A DNA stretch of 64,000 bases from Verticillium longisporum (taxonomy: Eukaryota; Ascomycota; Sordariomycetes; Glomerellales; Plectosphaerellaceae). The notes below the pieces were generated by a model. The model saw only the letters and a list, made by a program, of their open reading frames with translations. It did no database searches and was not told the origin of the DNA. The position numbers were made by a program, and so were the translations under genes. How positions within the stretch are numbered: position 1 is the first letter of the stretch; every line of letters starts with the position of its first letter. The stretch covers positions 1,302,001-1,366,000 of the forward strand of contig JAETXT010000010.1 in the NCBI GenBank assembly GCA_019188255.1, written 5' to 3'. This document shows positions 34,874-47,373 of the stretch, piece after piece.

Positions 34874-34899
34874 CACACACACACACACACACACACACA
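34874..34899. repeat. CA dinucleotide microsatellite
   Basis: Thirteen uninterrupted CA units lie in the intergenic region upstream of the SGNH-like gene. Confidence 0.95.
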
Positions 34900-35453
34900 T
34901 CAATTCATCCACGAAGACCAGACACATCACTGGACACACCACACGCGGAAGCCAGGCCCCGTAATCCCCCCTTTCCGCGCGTTTCCAGCGCCGTGCTCCA
35001 CCAGCTGACGACGCGCTGCCTCCCACCCACCGATCATGCCGCCCAACGGCCAGGATGCTCGCGGAACACCCCCACAAGCACGCGCTGACGTCTTGTCCTG
35101 GAGATGGTCGCACCGTTGCACCGGGCTGGACTAGGTATCGAGACATACGAGCAGCGCCGATCATGCCCGTCCTCGGCCTTTCTCCAAAGACTGTCCGCTC
35201 GGTGCTGGCACTTATGTTCCGGCTCACTTGGACAACAGTCTGACCTCCCCCGACTCGTCGTCAGTGACACCTGCACAATGCCGCCACTCTTGATTCCCCT
35301 TGGGATACATCGCCAATTTCCATCTCATCCTCACCCCTCCTCAGTCGGCGTTGGCCTGCGGTTATCCAAGCCCTCTTACTCGTCACTGCAGCCCCTTTCG
35401 CCGACCATTGCGACCGTCACATACAACTGATACGACTATCGGCTGTCTCTCCC

Positions 35454-37093
35454 ATGGCCTCCTACAAGAGCCTCGATGGCTCAGCGTCTTCGCCTGATAC
35501 CCGTGCGCGCCTCGCGAATCTCTACGCCGTTGTCAAGTCGCGGTGCCTGCGTGTCCCCCGTTTGGCGTCTCAACTTCTGATCGCCGCGGCTCTGCTCCTC
35601 ACCCTCGTCTGCCTCGTGCCCTCGCAAACCAAGCAGTCGTTCCTTGGCGCCGACTTTTCCAACTACTGGAAATGGCCATATTCCTCAACCGCGCCGAGCT
35701 CCCCTATTTACAACATCAGCTCTGGAGGGCCCGTTCGCATGGTCGTTTTTGGCACTCCCGATGTTGCATCACCCTCCAAGTCCAAGGGCAAAAGCGGCCC
35801 TAGCTGGACAGAGGCCCTTTGCGCTGAGGTACAGTACAACACTCCAAAGCTTGGGGGAACCTTTGCTAATGACGCCCATTAGCTGCGTTGTTCATCACAC
35901 GAATCCTTCGTGCCTGCTCTTGACCTGCCCACCCAAGTATTAACCTCCAACAGCCTCTATAAGCCCACCTTGCAGAAGCTGCTGGTTCCAGTTGCGGACC
36001 AGACCAACTTGGGGGTCGACTATCGTCATGTCGGAAAGCAGTACCCACTGGCCAGCACTGCCGATATCGCGCACCAAGTCAGCCAATTTCTCAAGGGTCC
36101 AAAGCAAACCGACCCGCCCAAAGAGACTATATGGGTCTTTAGCTTCGGCACGTGGGACATCTGGACCTTGGCAGCCTTGCCTCGCGAAGTGTCCCAGGGC
36201 TTGGTACGAAATATGGTCGAGCATCTCTTCAGTCAGATCGAGCTTCTCTACAAGGCGTCCTTGTCGGTGGACTCCCCTGCCTACTCAGACTTTTGGGCCT
36301 ATACCAATGCATCCCTTCCGGAGAGCTTGAATAGCAACCCTTCGGCTGATACCATCGAGTCTTTCCGTATCGTCATTCCCGAACTCTTCGATTTATCATT
36401 GACTCCGGGCTGGCACACCCAACGCCCCACACCTCCCGTTCCACACAGCAAGGCGGAGCATATGGACAATGCCCCATTCCTTGTTAACCACTGGAACTCC
36501 AAAGCCAGCGCCCGCATGAACGCCTGGACCCGCCCCGCCGATCCCGAGCCAGTGCACGATGACACAGCCGCCCCCAAGCGGCCTACGGACGCCCAAGGCA
36601 AGCCGTACTTCGGATTCTGGCCTCCGTCTGGAAAGGCCCCGGCAAAGGTGGAGCCAGCGACAATACTCTCCTCGTACCTTATCCCCGCCGCGCCGGACTT
36701 CTTACAAACACGACGAGTTTTGTCAAGGAGGTTATCATCGAGTCGCAGTTGCGGGCAAGCAGGCTAGGAGATGGGCTTGGAAGAGGAAAGCGGGAAGATA
36801 AAGCGTTGCTTCGGTTCGACGAAGTGTGGACACCGTGCATCTGGGACGGAGCAGCCTCCAATCCCTGCAAGCATTCTGACAAGCACCTCTTCTACTCTCC
36901 TTTTACCCTAGGAGAAAGGGCGATCCGGGAGGCAGCGCGACAGACGGCCGAGGCAGTAGCAATGCGGTTGTTTGCCAAAGAAGGCGAATATGACACGGCG
37001 GCCTCTGGGTGGAGGGTAGAGGGCGCCGCCAAGATGAGACGAGCAGGTGAGAAGTCATTCCGAGTCAAGGCGCGATCAGCACGGTCATCATGA
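35454..37093 (+). CDS. Membrane-anchored SGNH-hydrolase-like protein (apparent one-base frame break)
   Basis: Exon 1 is 35454-35828; a 54-bp intron (GTACAG donor, GCTAAT branch site, TAG acceptor) leads to the second exon from 35883. The N-terminus is cytosolic, with one membrane span at about residues 39-57 (LLIAAALLLTLVCLVP), so the protein is likely type II. The first block, MVVFGTPDVASP, sits where GDSL enzymes have their Ser motif, but the canonical GDS is not present. TIWVFSFGTWDIWTLAALP corresponds to the later SGNH block. At the C4 run 36637-36640 the frame must shift by one base: the continuation GKGGASDNTLLVPYPRRAG and FVKEVIIESQLR then reads on to the stop at 37093, giving about 528 residues. 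A 44-bp intron at 36674-36717 is a weaker alternative. Catalytic activity is uncertain because of the altered first block. Confidence 0.65.
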
Positions 37094-37860
37094 AAAGGGT
37101 TCGCGGACAGGTGGGCGAGCTTACGTTCAGCTGAGCTGTTGAGACGATAAGGCTGAGTCTTGGATCGATATTGGTGTTTGGCGTTGATCACATGATAATT
37201 TCGTGACATAAATGAACTTTTGGAACTTCTAACAACTATACCCACCCCCCGAAAGGTAGTACAAGCTCCGTCTGATGGGCCGTGAAAGGTGAGAAGCTAG
37301 TTCTGTATTTCTAGTCGCTTCCTCCTTTGCATCATGACGATCAGTCTCACCTAGCAGGGTCTGTCCGGACATGTTACGCCCATAGGCTGTTAAAGGTACA
37401 TTACTATCAAGGCTGGGCCGTGGCGCCGCCGAAGCGGGGTATTCTTGCATTTGTTGGTCTCATGATCGAATCCTCTATCTTGAGCTGTTACACGAAGTAT
37501 GCCGAGCTGCTAGGTTCTTGGATGTGTTGGCACCTTCGCATAGGCTGGAAGACAAGCATTCCACCGAACACTGCAATCCTTATGGGCTGCAGACAGCATG
37601 CAGTCATATCAGGCTGTCGCATCGTGTGGCGAAGGGATGAGGATTGCCCGATACGGACATATAAGATCAGGCTGCGGGAGCCTGAGCGCTGAAAGACACC
37701 TTTCACAATTTTCAACCTAGGACATACTACCTTCTTTCTACATTCTATCGTTTCTGCGCTCTTACTGCAAGGTATCGTAACTTCATCCGACTGTTGAAAA
37801 GCAGTAAAAAGATTTCTTTTGTTTTTCGGATGCCTTCGTGGTCACTCCCTGGGAATAGCT
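37094..37860. other. Intergenic, no gene seen
   Basis: Short frames only. The last 100 bp before 37861 are T-rich, as in a fungal promoter or 5' UTR of the STAND-type fragment. Confidence 0.5.
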
Positions 37861-38773
37861 ATGGACCCCGTGTCAGCTATAGGTGTTGCCTCCGCCGTCC
37901 TTAACTTCGTCGACTTCAGCATCAAAATCGTCCGCGGATCAATCCAGATATACGGCGATGCCAACCGTGACAATGACTGGCAGACGCCAGGAGACGTGGC
38001 CAAGAAGATGACCATGCTCGCCCGAAATCTGCGGCAGCCGTCAGGCTTCGGCGCCACGCCGGACGAAGGGGAGATTGCCGAGCTCGCCGCGACTTGCATG
38101 ACGATGGCGGAGCGGCTCGCTGCGCTCTTCCAGTCTCTGCAGCCCAAGGACGCCAGGTCGAAGCGACAGTGTCTTTGGGCCGCGGCCAAGGCGAAGCTCA
38201 AGCAGGCAGACGTCTAGGATTTGGAGAAGAGGTTGGGCACTTGTCGTGACCAATTGGAATTGCATCTTATTCATGCTGGCTTAATCAATGGGTGAGTCCT
38301 TGCCTAATATGAGCTCGATTATCCGAAAGTTCGCTATAAGCCGCGGTGCTGCCAACGACACGGAGTCCCATCGCTTGGCGAATGCCAAATACGAGATGGC
38401 CCCAGACACTTGGTGTGAAAACATCCTCAAGGTTTCAATGGCTTCGCCTGCTTTCGATGGACACTTTCACGCATTCTCTTATCCCAAAACATCTGAGGGG
38501 TTTTTGGAAGTCACATTTCAGGTGGGGAGGAATAGCTTGCAGGCCGTTTTGCATACTAAGCTGCTCTCAAATTGGGTTTCTGAGGACGAGAAAAGACTTC
38601 TTGAAACTGGCGTAAGGCTGCTACGACATTGGGATCTTCGAGATATGGTCCGTGGACTGAGTCTCCCGAACGGGCAAGAGTTCCTCGACCGGCTTGATGC
38701 GTACGACATCAGCAGCTGGAAAGCGCACACCACGTCTCAGGAGATGAAAATTACCACTACTCAGCAGCAGTAG
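37861..38773 (+). pseudogene. Broken gene with fungal STAND-type N-terminal domain
   Basis: The start MDPVSAIGVASAVLNFVDF is typical of the N-terminal domain of fungal STAND/NLR proteins, which usually precedes a nucleotide-binding domain. The frame runs for 118 codons to a TAG at 38215-38217, yet the same frame continues after the stop as DLEKRLGTCRDQLELHLIHA, which is in character with this domain. Near 38290 the frame then moves by one base at a GGG run into MGESLPNMSSIIRKFAISRG and continues to 38773. No nucleotide-binding or repeat domain follows. With one stop and one shift it is best read as a truncated, decaying gene; a short expressed 118-residue protein is possible. Its relation to the NLR at 12.4-16.9 kb is only thematic. 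Confidence 0.6.
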
Positions 38774-39928
38774 TCGCTCGAATTGCCGCGATAGATTTGT
38801 TGTAATACATGAATCTTGACCTCGTCTGGCTCAATGATGTGCCTGCGTACTTACTGCAAATACGTCTCCAAGTCTTATCAAAGGAGTGTCCGACCAATTA
38901 GTGTGTTAACGCACGCAATTCCGTCTCTGCCTGAGACCCAAGTTCGAGAAAAATAGCCACCGCGGGCTGTGGGATCGATTGCTGAAATCACTATTCGGGC
39001 AAATCATTTACACCGTTTCGCCCGTCCCTTCCAGACGGGGTTCGCCATACATGTAGGCCGCGGCTTCATCCGTAGGCACGTCCGAGCGTAGGGAAGCCGT
39101 GGCTGATGTTGTGTGGACCGAGGCTCACGAACAAGGATTCGGGAAGGTTACGTTCAAGTTCAGCTTGACGACCCGATGCCCATCACTCGCTGGTGCCAAG
39201 AGTGGCACCATGGTGACACGTGCACTGCCGACGTCTTGACGATTAAACCATTTTTCCATTTCGTCATCGGCCAGGCAAGCAGATTCAAGCAGCGAGTACC
39301 GCGTGCGACAAGTGACTGGCATTGTGGTATCACTGCGTGTTGCCCCTGAGGGAAGGATTTCTACCCAGCCCCGATGGAGGGAGACCGATGGAGGGAGAAA
39401 AGGAAGGAGGCGGCGGGAACAGCGATCCCTAAGCCCGGTTCCTGTGTCGCTGGCTTGTGACCGTTCGAATACAGAGATTGCCCCCGATGCAGTAGGACTT
39501 GGGGAACAAGGGTGCCCGGCCTCCGTTGACAGGGATCAAGCCCCTGTCGATAGCCTGGAACGCCGCTTGAGGGTAGGGTGCTCGGGGAGACGGGACAAGC
39601 AGTGCCCGGGAGTCATTGGGTGGCGCTGGAGTGCCGGTGCGCTTGTTGTGCTTGGGGACGCTGCTTGATTCTTCTTGTCCAAAAAAGTGCTGACGAATCG
39701 GCCATTGCGAGCAAAGTTGGCTGCAACCCAGATTGAAGGAGATTGTCAAGCAAATGATATAATATTACCGCTATTATCAAAGCGCAGGCGGAGATCTTTG
39801 AATAGTCGAATATAGGACAATATTCAGACACTGACGCCAATTTCTCTGTGTGTAAGACTTCGGTATTTGACGATGCCAGGCCTCGCTAAGTACTCAACAG
39901 TACATCAAATCACTATTGCTCACTACTT
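38774..39928. other. Intergenic, no gene seen
   Basis: This is the shared 3' flank of the STAND-type fragment (plus) and the rhodopsin-domain gene (minus). Frames are short and unconvincing on both strands. Confidence 0.5.
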
Positions 39929-41351
39929 TTACACGGCCATGCCGGGGCTGTGCGGGTGCTCATGTCTACGGCCGCCCATCTGCTCCATCTCATAACCTTC
40001 GCTCCGCGCACTATCTCCGTCCCGCGCTGCATCGTAGTCGACGGTGATCTCCTTTGTGCGCGTAATGCCGCCCAGGACGCCAGAGCTGGGACTCGTACCG
40101 TGACGGCCGTCGAGGATGCTCTTGTCGCTGTCGTCGTCGAGACCAGACTCGCCCATGTGTTTGCTGACCGAGCCGCGGCGGTTTACAGTGCGGTTCGCCG
40201 TCACGACAACAGTGTTGTTGCCGATGCGAGACCTCTTTGTGTGGTCGTCCGTACCGTACACGTAGTAGCCACGGGCCGAAGATTTGAGGTCCTTGAAGAA
40301 GACGCGGAGAACGGGGATCGAGGCTGCGACGATGGCGATGACGTTCTCGACCTCAACCCAGATGATGACAAGTGAACCGTCGTCTGTTGTATCTAGTCAG
40401 CTCCTGAAGACTTCACTAGGGAAGGAAAACACGGGGGTGATTTGTACTCACAGTTAAAGTTCGGCCCTCCAACAGAAGGAAGCACAGAGCACTTTACGAA
40501 GGCGATAACACCGGCGCTGGAGTAGTTTGTCAGCTCCGGACAAGGCATCCGAGGGACAGGGGGCGTGGATCGGGTGCCTTACAAGATTCCAAGACTCATG
40601 GCGATGCCCACTCCGAGCTTTTCCTTGAGGTTCAGTTGGAGCCCCCAGAGGACTTGCCAAGGGAGGAGAGCCAGCACTATGTCCATGATTCCAGAGTAGG
40701 CTGAGGCATCGTTAGCTTGCCGCACACAGAAGACTACTGACAACAAATTCGACGTACCAGAGGCGAAGATCATGTAATCGGCGTTGATCTGCGGATCCCA
40801 GCAGTGACCAGGCAGGTTCTGCTTATAATTCTTCTGCACAGGGCTGCACCGAGCCCACGTCATGATGACCATGCCGGTGATGGCCAGGTTGACGGAGATC
40901 ATGATGAACCAGATAACCCATTTCATGCGGCCCTCGACGACACGGAGCAGCGTCAAGGCGAACGATGTCTTGCTCCACGCGATGCCAAACATGGAGGCGT
41001 TGCCGCCTAAATTTCCTAAGAGACCGACCGTTTCAAAAACGCTGAAGTCGAAATCCGGAGGAAAGTCTGTGAGCTTCTTGCCGAAGCCTAGAGAGACATT
41101 CTTGGTGTTGATGCCAACACTGACAATGAGCATGGCCTGAAGAGATCGCCATTAGCAATGGAGTTCTAAAGGTAACCACTTTCCAAGGCAGAACTCACCC
41201 AGGCGCCGATGAGGAAATAGTCGTCCCACCACAGTCCACGGTGTTTCCAGAACTTGGCGAATAGTCGTAGACCCAGGAAGATCGAAGCGAACGCGACGCA
41301 GGTCCACAACGAGGCGTTCATGACCGGGCCATAGTCATCAGGCTTGCCCAT
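39929..41351 (-). CDS. Fungal rhodopsin-domain (PTH11-like) membrane protein
   Basis: Five exons, 41351-41199, 41136-40758, 40700-40583, 40516-40452 and 40383-39929, give 389 residues; all four introns (62, 57, 66 and 68 bp) have GT donors (GTGAGT, GTACGT, GTAAGG, GTGAGT) and CAG acceptors. The protein is a seven-span membrane protein of the fungal rhodopsin-domain type. Family marks visible are WWDDYFLIGAW after the first span, FGKKLTDFPPD, ARCSPVQKNYKQNLPGHCWD between later spans, and DIVLALLPWQVLWGLQLN. The cytoplasmic C-terminal tail after KDLKSSARGYYVYG is long, charged and Ser/Gly-rich, with several basic or acidic runs. Such proteins are often called PTH11-like receptors; ligand and pathway are unknown. 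No CFEM domain is present at the N-terminus. Confidence 0.88.
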
Positions 41352-44300
41352 GACGGGTGATGCGTGGTCTCTGGGATGTCCCAGAGGTTCGACTCGTAGG
41401 CAAGTTTCCGGACAGGCAATCTAGGGTTGACGACCACCTTGGAATGCTGTCGCTTTGTGTCTAGGCTTCCGACGATCAGATACTGGACATTTGTGTGGCT
41501 CGGGCCAGTCAAGCCAGGGGAACCGTAAAGATCGACACTGCTATGTCCACAAGGCAGAAGGGAAAGGAGAGACAAACGCCAGTGGCACGCAGATCGATGG
41601 GGGTGGGATCGTGTTGATTAAAGCCTGCGCTGGGGTAGCGGGAAAGGATACTCGTCTTTCCACGGGTCAGGTATTGGCCTGCTGGATCTGGGGCGTGACA
41701 GGGTTTGCGAAGGCAAGAAATGCAACCTGATCGTGAGGCACCCCTGCACGCAAGTAGGGATGGGTTAGTCCATCCGATGCAGGCTGTGACAAAGTTCAAG
41801 GGATTTGCGACCAGCCAGTGGGATGTCCCCTGCCACAACCCCGAGTTAGGGCCCCTGAACTGATACAAGGCTTGCCTCCCAGGGTCGGGGAAGAATTACA
41901 TGTACTGCGAACAATTTACGAGACGCAAAGACAGTTAGGCACCTTCAGCTTCTGTCGCTCTCGTCGAATGAGGAAAGGGTTGGGTTGCAATACCAACAAA
42001 TAGTCGCACTCAACCCGAAATAGAGTTTACGGGGTCCTGTCACAGGCGGGGAGCTCGTAAAGGGGCTACCGGCTATGGTTTGTGGCTGCCGCAATGGCCA
42101 AGGACAGTTTCTGCCGTTCAAGCAGCAGCAGCCAGGGTTCGCTGTTCAAAGTTCCGGCCAAAATTACGATGGAAAGCTGCAGGTCAAAACCCCGACCAGC
42201 TGCAAGCGAGGCGTGCGGACAGGGGTTGTCACACATGCGGCCCATCGCGTGCGGCCAGAGGTCCTCAAAGTAAGGGTGACATGCCTGACGCAAGGGCATT
42301 TATTTACCAGCCGAGAGTCTGCACAGCTAGTCTTCTCCAAAGTCAGTTTGGGGCAGAATCGAAGCCAGCCAAAAACAGAAGTGATGGACAGTCTCCTGCG
42401 CCTCGAACACATCCGGTACCACAGCTAAGACGTTAAGCCGATGAGGAAGGAAATGATCGCAACCACCACACGCCATCTTTTGATCACAGCCTTGGCAGGA
42501 TGTGCCTCTGGGCACAGACTGGGTTCGAGCCTAATCTCGTCCCGTGGTATGGTGGCAACGGCCGAGAAGATTGCCCCGCTGGATGAAGAAAAGGGGACGG
42601 GTAATGAGACCACAACGAGTAGGGCGATCAGCCATGCGGGGGGAAGACGGGCAGAAATAACATGCGGATTTGGTCCCATGAACGAGATCCAGGTTCGCTG
42701 AAGAAGTGACAAGATTACTGTAGGTGTCAGCGGAGCCGGCGGTACTGCCGGCCCCTGAAGCCATGCTCGTCGCGCCAGGGAAATGGCAGGGGTATGACTC
42801 TTGGCTCCTACTTTCGTACTAGGTAGGGTGCGGTAAAAAGCCTGAATCGCTGGGCGGGGGGGAGCTGGAAGGGGATCAGCCTATGAAGTCTTGCTTGAGC
42901 ACATTCTCGATCAAGGGATTTGCTGCTAGTGTGCGCTACGGTCGACCCGGCACCGGGGGCCAAAGTCCCGGATGCTTTGTCGAGTGCTCTGGGGGCCTTC
43001 GTGGCGCGACGCAGCTTGCAAGGGTCTTTGAAGAAACGCAGCCTTCCTTCTTTGCCAGGCAGGGCGGCTTGGCTTCCTGGATGGATCGAAGACTGGCATT
43101 TCGGGGTTTGCTGTAGCTTCCCTCCGATGAAGGCGGCATCCACGCGGAGTTTGCCGGAGCAGTGGCTTACATGCACTTACATTAGGCGTGGTGTTGACTC
43201 GCGGGCTCCTCGTGTCACGGGCGTTGTGATCTCCCTCGTCTGTTCTCTATTCTGTTCAAAGTTACCAACCATGGTTTGCTGGATAATGCACGGTAATAGA
43301 TCATCTTACCTGCTTGAGGGTTTCCAAAGCTTGCAAGGTTACATGACGATCAATTTTCGATCCGAACCAAGCCTTGGGTTAGTTTACCACGTCGATGGAA
43401 GCATGGTAACTTGGCGCCACCATCTGTGCGTCTGATCGTGTGATTAATGGGGACAGTGAACAACGCCAGAACACATCGAGTACCTGATGTTGATCAGGTA
43501 CCCAATAGTGGCGGGTGCTTAGCACCACATAGGTATGCCTTAAGGCAAGCCCACAGCACTCCACTATGCCTTGCCTTGATTCTCACGGGATGCTGCGGCA
43601 GAGCTTCAACATCTGCTCCTCAAAGTGCCGCTTTTCTCGCGCTGTTCGGGTACAGTGACTGGCGGCCGTGATTTCAGCCATATCATTATCAGTAATGCTC
43701 TGCCAGCTCTAACGTCCCACTTGGCCTAGCTCCAACCCGGAAGTTGCGCGGAGCTCAACAAGCTCCCGAGCTAGCTTTTTTGAGGCAGGTCAAGGCGCTT
43801 GACGGAACATGATTTGAACGCTTGTCTCCCAGGAGGGGGCGCAGCATACCTGGTAAGTAAGAAGAATCGGAAGCGGTTTGGGGGGCTGCGCATTGAGCGA
43901 TCACAGCTCCCTACATCCCACTACTCGCAACTGTGCGAAACCACACGACCAGCGTCGTCTCAGCTTCTTCTCCTCTCTGCAAGAAGTCAGTGTGGTTTTT
44001 GTCTTCAATTTTCAACCCTGCGCGAAGCAACGGTCATCGCCATGTATTCTGCATGGGAAGCATGAGACGGAAAACCCCGTCTCATGTGCATGAGCTATTG
44101 CTCGATAGCTCGATTCAGCGTCGGGGGTCCTTGAAAAAGTTCCAGACTGTCCCCTACACATCATGCAGAAGCGAGCAAGGGTGTATTCTTCAAGCGAGCG
44201 AGTCAACCCCTCCCTCAATCTTTCGTAGTGGCGTACCATCAGCGGCGACCTCGAGGCGAACAGGATTTGAAAGCATATTCATGCCTCGTGTCTCGCTATA

Positions 44301-45132
44301 GCGTGCTGCTTGCTGGTCGCTTACGTGACATTCGGGGACGTGCAGCAAAAATTTATCAGCAAAAGCCTTATTGGCTCTTTGAAAGATTTTGACAGCTGCT
44401 TCGCTTCAGGGGAGGGAGGCTGCGTCGTTTTTTGGTGTTGCAGTGGTGCGACCCAGCTTCCCGGATCACGTAAACCTTATGCAGGCCCTTGTCCTGTAGC
44501 CTGACAAGCTGGGAAGGACATCTCATCTTGAGGCTACGGTTTCGGGACTCAACTTCAACTGCAATTGTTGCCTAGGATAATGGAGTTCGTGGGATGTTCT
44601 ACACGCGCATGTCTCGCACCGTCAAACATAGATGAGACTGAGCTTGTTCTCGCATCAAACAGCTACACTTTCTTTTCTTTGACAGCTCCTGTATACTGTC
44701 AGCGACATGTTGCAATCGGAAGCAAGTCATTGACTTGAGTCTAATATCTGCGATACGAGCCTGCCATTGATGACAGATAGTGTGATTCGTACAAGCTGTG
44801 CTAAGAGGTAATACGGAGGTCGGTAGGTTCGCTATTGTGGCTCTTCTGGCCGATATCGAGACGGCAATTCTCCCGTTCGTACCACATTTGCTACCACGAG
44901 AGGGCTATCACCTTCCCGAGAGGCAAACAAGGGCCGTTCGTCAACTACCAGACATCCAGAGCACAAATCACTAATAAGTCACGGCGTGCAATACAGCTTC
45001 TGCATATACAAAACGAATGTATGTCTCGATGATGTTCTTTTCCGACCGTCTGGTGTATACGGGAAGTGCCGTACCGCAGCAGAAACGTGATATCACCGTC
45101 TGAGTAAGGCCTTTTCTCTCATTCTAGCCGTC
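41352..45132. other. 3.8-kb stretch without a supported gene
   Basis: This divergent region between the rhodopsin-domain and pepsin-like genes is the longest gene-free stretch in the right two thirds. The most protein-like frame is on the minus strand at 42425-42712, with a hydrophobic stretch (PPAWLIALLVVVSLPVPF), but no start or splice model holds. No RNA gene or transposon sequence was recognised. Confidence 0.45.
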
Positions 45133-47373
45133 ATGGAGTCCATTGTTGTCCTCTTGTTCGCCGTCTGTAACTCGTATGGACTACCAAGTCTTCTCCAAGA
45201 GCGACCGCAATTCACTCAGCCGAACAGGTTCATCAAGCTACTTTTGCAAACTCCGCATGCCTTCAAGAGTGGCGGAGAATCTGAGCATCAAGGGAAGCTT
45301 TCACTTCCCCCTTCGGTCGATACCTTCAACCTACAGCCTGGGGACCCCAGCCACATGGTCAGACGTACATATACCTGTAACGTTCCCAGAGAGAGTGAGC
45401 TCATCAACTAATCCATGTACAGTCCCCATTGGGTTACCCGCGCAGGAATCATGGCTCTTCGTCGACGTCACGTCCGACATCATATGGGCTACCCCTCTTT
45501 GCTCCGTTTATCGTATGTTTGGCCACGAAGACAACGTCCACGGCAATTGCACAACTGAGATCTCTGGATTGTACAACCCGGCTGCATCTGAATCAATGAT
45601 CAACACTTCTCTCAGCTTCAGCTTCTTCGAAACTCCTGCTAAGATTTTCGGCACGGCGATCAATGAGATGATTGTATTTGCCGGTGCGCTCACAGCCTCC
45701 TTTTCCCAAGAGAATTATCTGACTCCAAAATAGGATACTCATATGACGTACTTCTTTGCCTGAATCAGAACATGTACTATGAACAGTCCCCCGTCGGTGT
45801 TTTTGGACTCGGGCAGGAAATTCCTGGTGTTTTTAGATTCGGTCTCTTGGACAGGCTCGTTCAGACTGGTCAAATTGACAGCCGGTCGTTTAGCCTTTCA
45901 CTGACCCACGAAAGCTCGCGAGACCCGGGAGTCGTAATTGAAGGCAAGTTTCACAAAACTACAAATGAAGATGCATGGAACGTGAAAGATCTCACAGGTC
46001 GCGCAGGTTCTCTCACCCTCGGCGGCATAGATGTCGGAAAGTACTACGGGCCCATGAACCATGTCCGTCTTCTTGAGGACCCAACACACCAACATTCCAC
46101 GTCGTAAGTCTTCACGAGCCTTAGACTTGGAGCCGCACTAAATCGATCATGATCACAGATACTGTGTTTCTCTGGCCAAGCTTCAGATTCTCGTTTCGGA
46201 CTCGGATTCCATGGTGGCTCTGGCGAACGACGATCGTCCGGCGTGTTTCAACACGAGAAACAAACTGACGCGGTTTCCTGCCGAGGCCTTCGATGTCATC
46301 CTGGGTATTTTTGACCCGTATTCCCTGCCGAAAGCAGGACGTGATGGAGAGGTTCTCTACAGCTTGCCGTGTAGCTTTGATGGAGCCGAGTATATCCGGT
46401 TTGGCTTCGGTGGTGCGGGTGACTTATCAGCTTTCGACATTGACGTCGCCATTGAGGATCTGATCTTGGACCCTGTCACAGATGCTGAGTCCCAAGGCGC
46501 ATGCCTTCTGGGAATTTCTCGAGGAGATGCAGGCACAGACTTCATTCTCGGTGAAACGTTTCTTGCTGCCGTCACAGGTATCATTCCTCCCCTCCGAGCT
46601 ATTGCTAGGATGCAGGCTAAGGAACAGCAGCCGTGTTTGACGTGGATACGAAGGCCGTTTACCTTGCGCCCTATGCTGACTGCGGCACTGACGTGGTCGC
46701 TTGGGGACCGAATACCATCGACGAGTGGGCTTATGGTTCGTGCGAACCTCCTCTAGATGATCCAACAGGCTGGCAGTCTGCCGAATTTGGCTCCTCCACT
46801 GCCTCGCCATCGGATGTTGCTATTCCTACCTTTGCTTTGCCCAGCTTAGCTGTTTCTTCCGAAGATTCCTGGAATGCCTTGTCTGATGCAACTTACGGCT
46901 TTTCGTCCACCAGCTCTGCTTCTTTGAAGACTGCTGTTTTACATGATAACTTGACCACTACAATCACTATCCGAAGAACCAGGAGCATTACTATCAGCGA
47001 AGCCCCCGATTCAAGTACCGAGGATCCATATCTGCGAGCGACAGCATCAAGCCCAAATTGCGAGTCCTTCTCCATCATCATTGATGGCATATCTCGCCCA
47101 GGTGAGACGCTAGCTTCTGCCGTCGACTCTTGGTCCGTCGGTTCTCAGCCGTCGTCTGCGATGTCCTTCCATGCGGAGCCTTCACTCCTTGTTCCCCCCT
47201 TCCTGCAAGACTCCGAGGTGGCGTTTGAGACCAATGCGCCTGGAATCATTCGCACAGGACTACTTATTGCAAGTTCGTCTACAAAATTGGCAGTCCCTGG
47301 AGCTGGTGGAGACGAGGACAACAGATCGAGACCGGACGTGTCTCCAGCTGTGGAGGAGGAAGATTTCCGCTGA
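45133..47373 (+). CDS. Pepsin-like (A1) family protein lacking the catalytic motifs; apparent frame break
   Basis: Proposed exons are 45133-45173, 45220-46103, 46159-46577 and 46628-47373; introns of 46, 55 and 50 bp have GTATGG, GTAAGT and GTATCA donors and CAG acceptors. The N-terminus (MESIVVLLFAVCNS) is a short signal peptide. Pepsin-fold landmarks are present: VPIGLPAQESWLFVDV, GLYNPAASESMINTSLSFSF, SPVGVFGLGQ, GSLTLGGIDVGKYYG, ACLLGISRG and DFILGETFLA followed by FDVDTKAVYLAPYADCG. Both active sites are altered: the first DTG is DVT (VDVTSDIIW) and the second is NTR (CFNTRNKLTRFP), so a protease reaction is unlikely. The frame breaks by one base at the T4 run 45701-45704; with one more T it joins ASFFPRELSDSKIGYSYD and the model gives 696 residues. 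The Ser/Thr-rich C-terminus has no visible GPI tail. It is either a pseudoprotease or a gene starting to decay. Confidence 0.6.

Larger units (their letters stand above)
33511..35453. other. Divergent intergenic region with palindrome and CA repeat
   Basis: This 1.9-kb region lies between the starts of two divergent genes. It contains a 16-bp palindrome and a CA microsatellite (listed separately), and pyrimidine-rich sequence just before 35454 that resembles a fungal 5' UTR. The short frames here have no family resemblance. Confidence 0.5.

Noticed and set aside
42425..42764. Minus-strand frame with a hydrophobic stretch in the 41.4-45.1 kb gap
   Set aside because: One membrane-like segment is present, but the ATG-led frame at 42764 leaves it, and no splice model is supported by more than one weak site.
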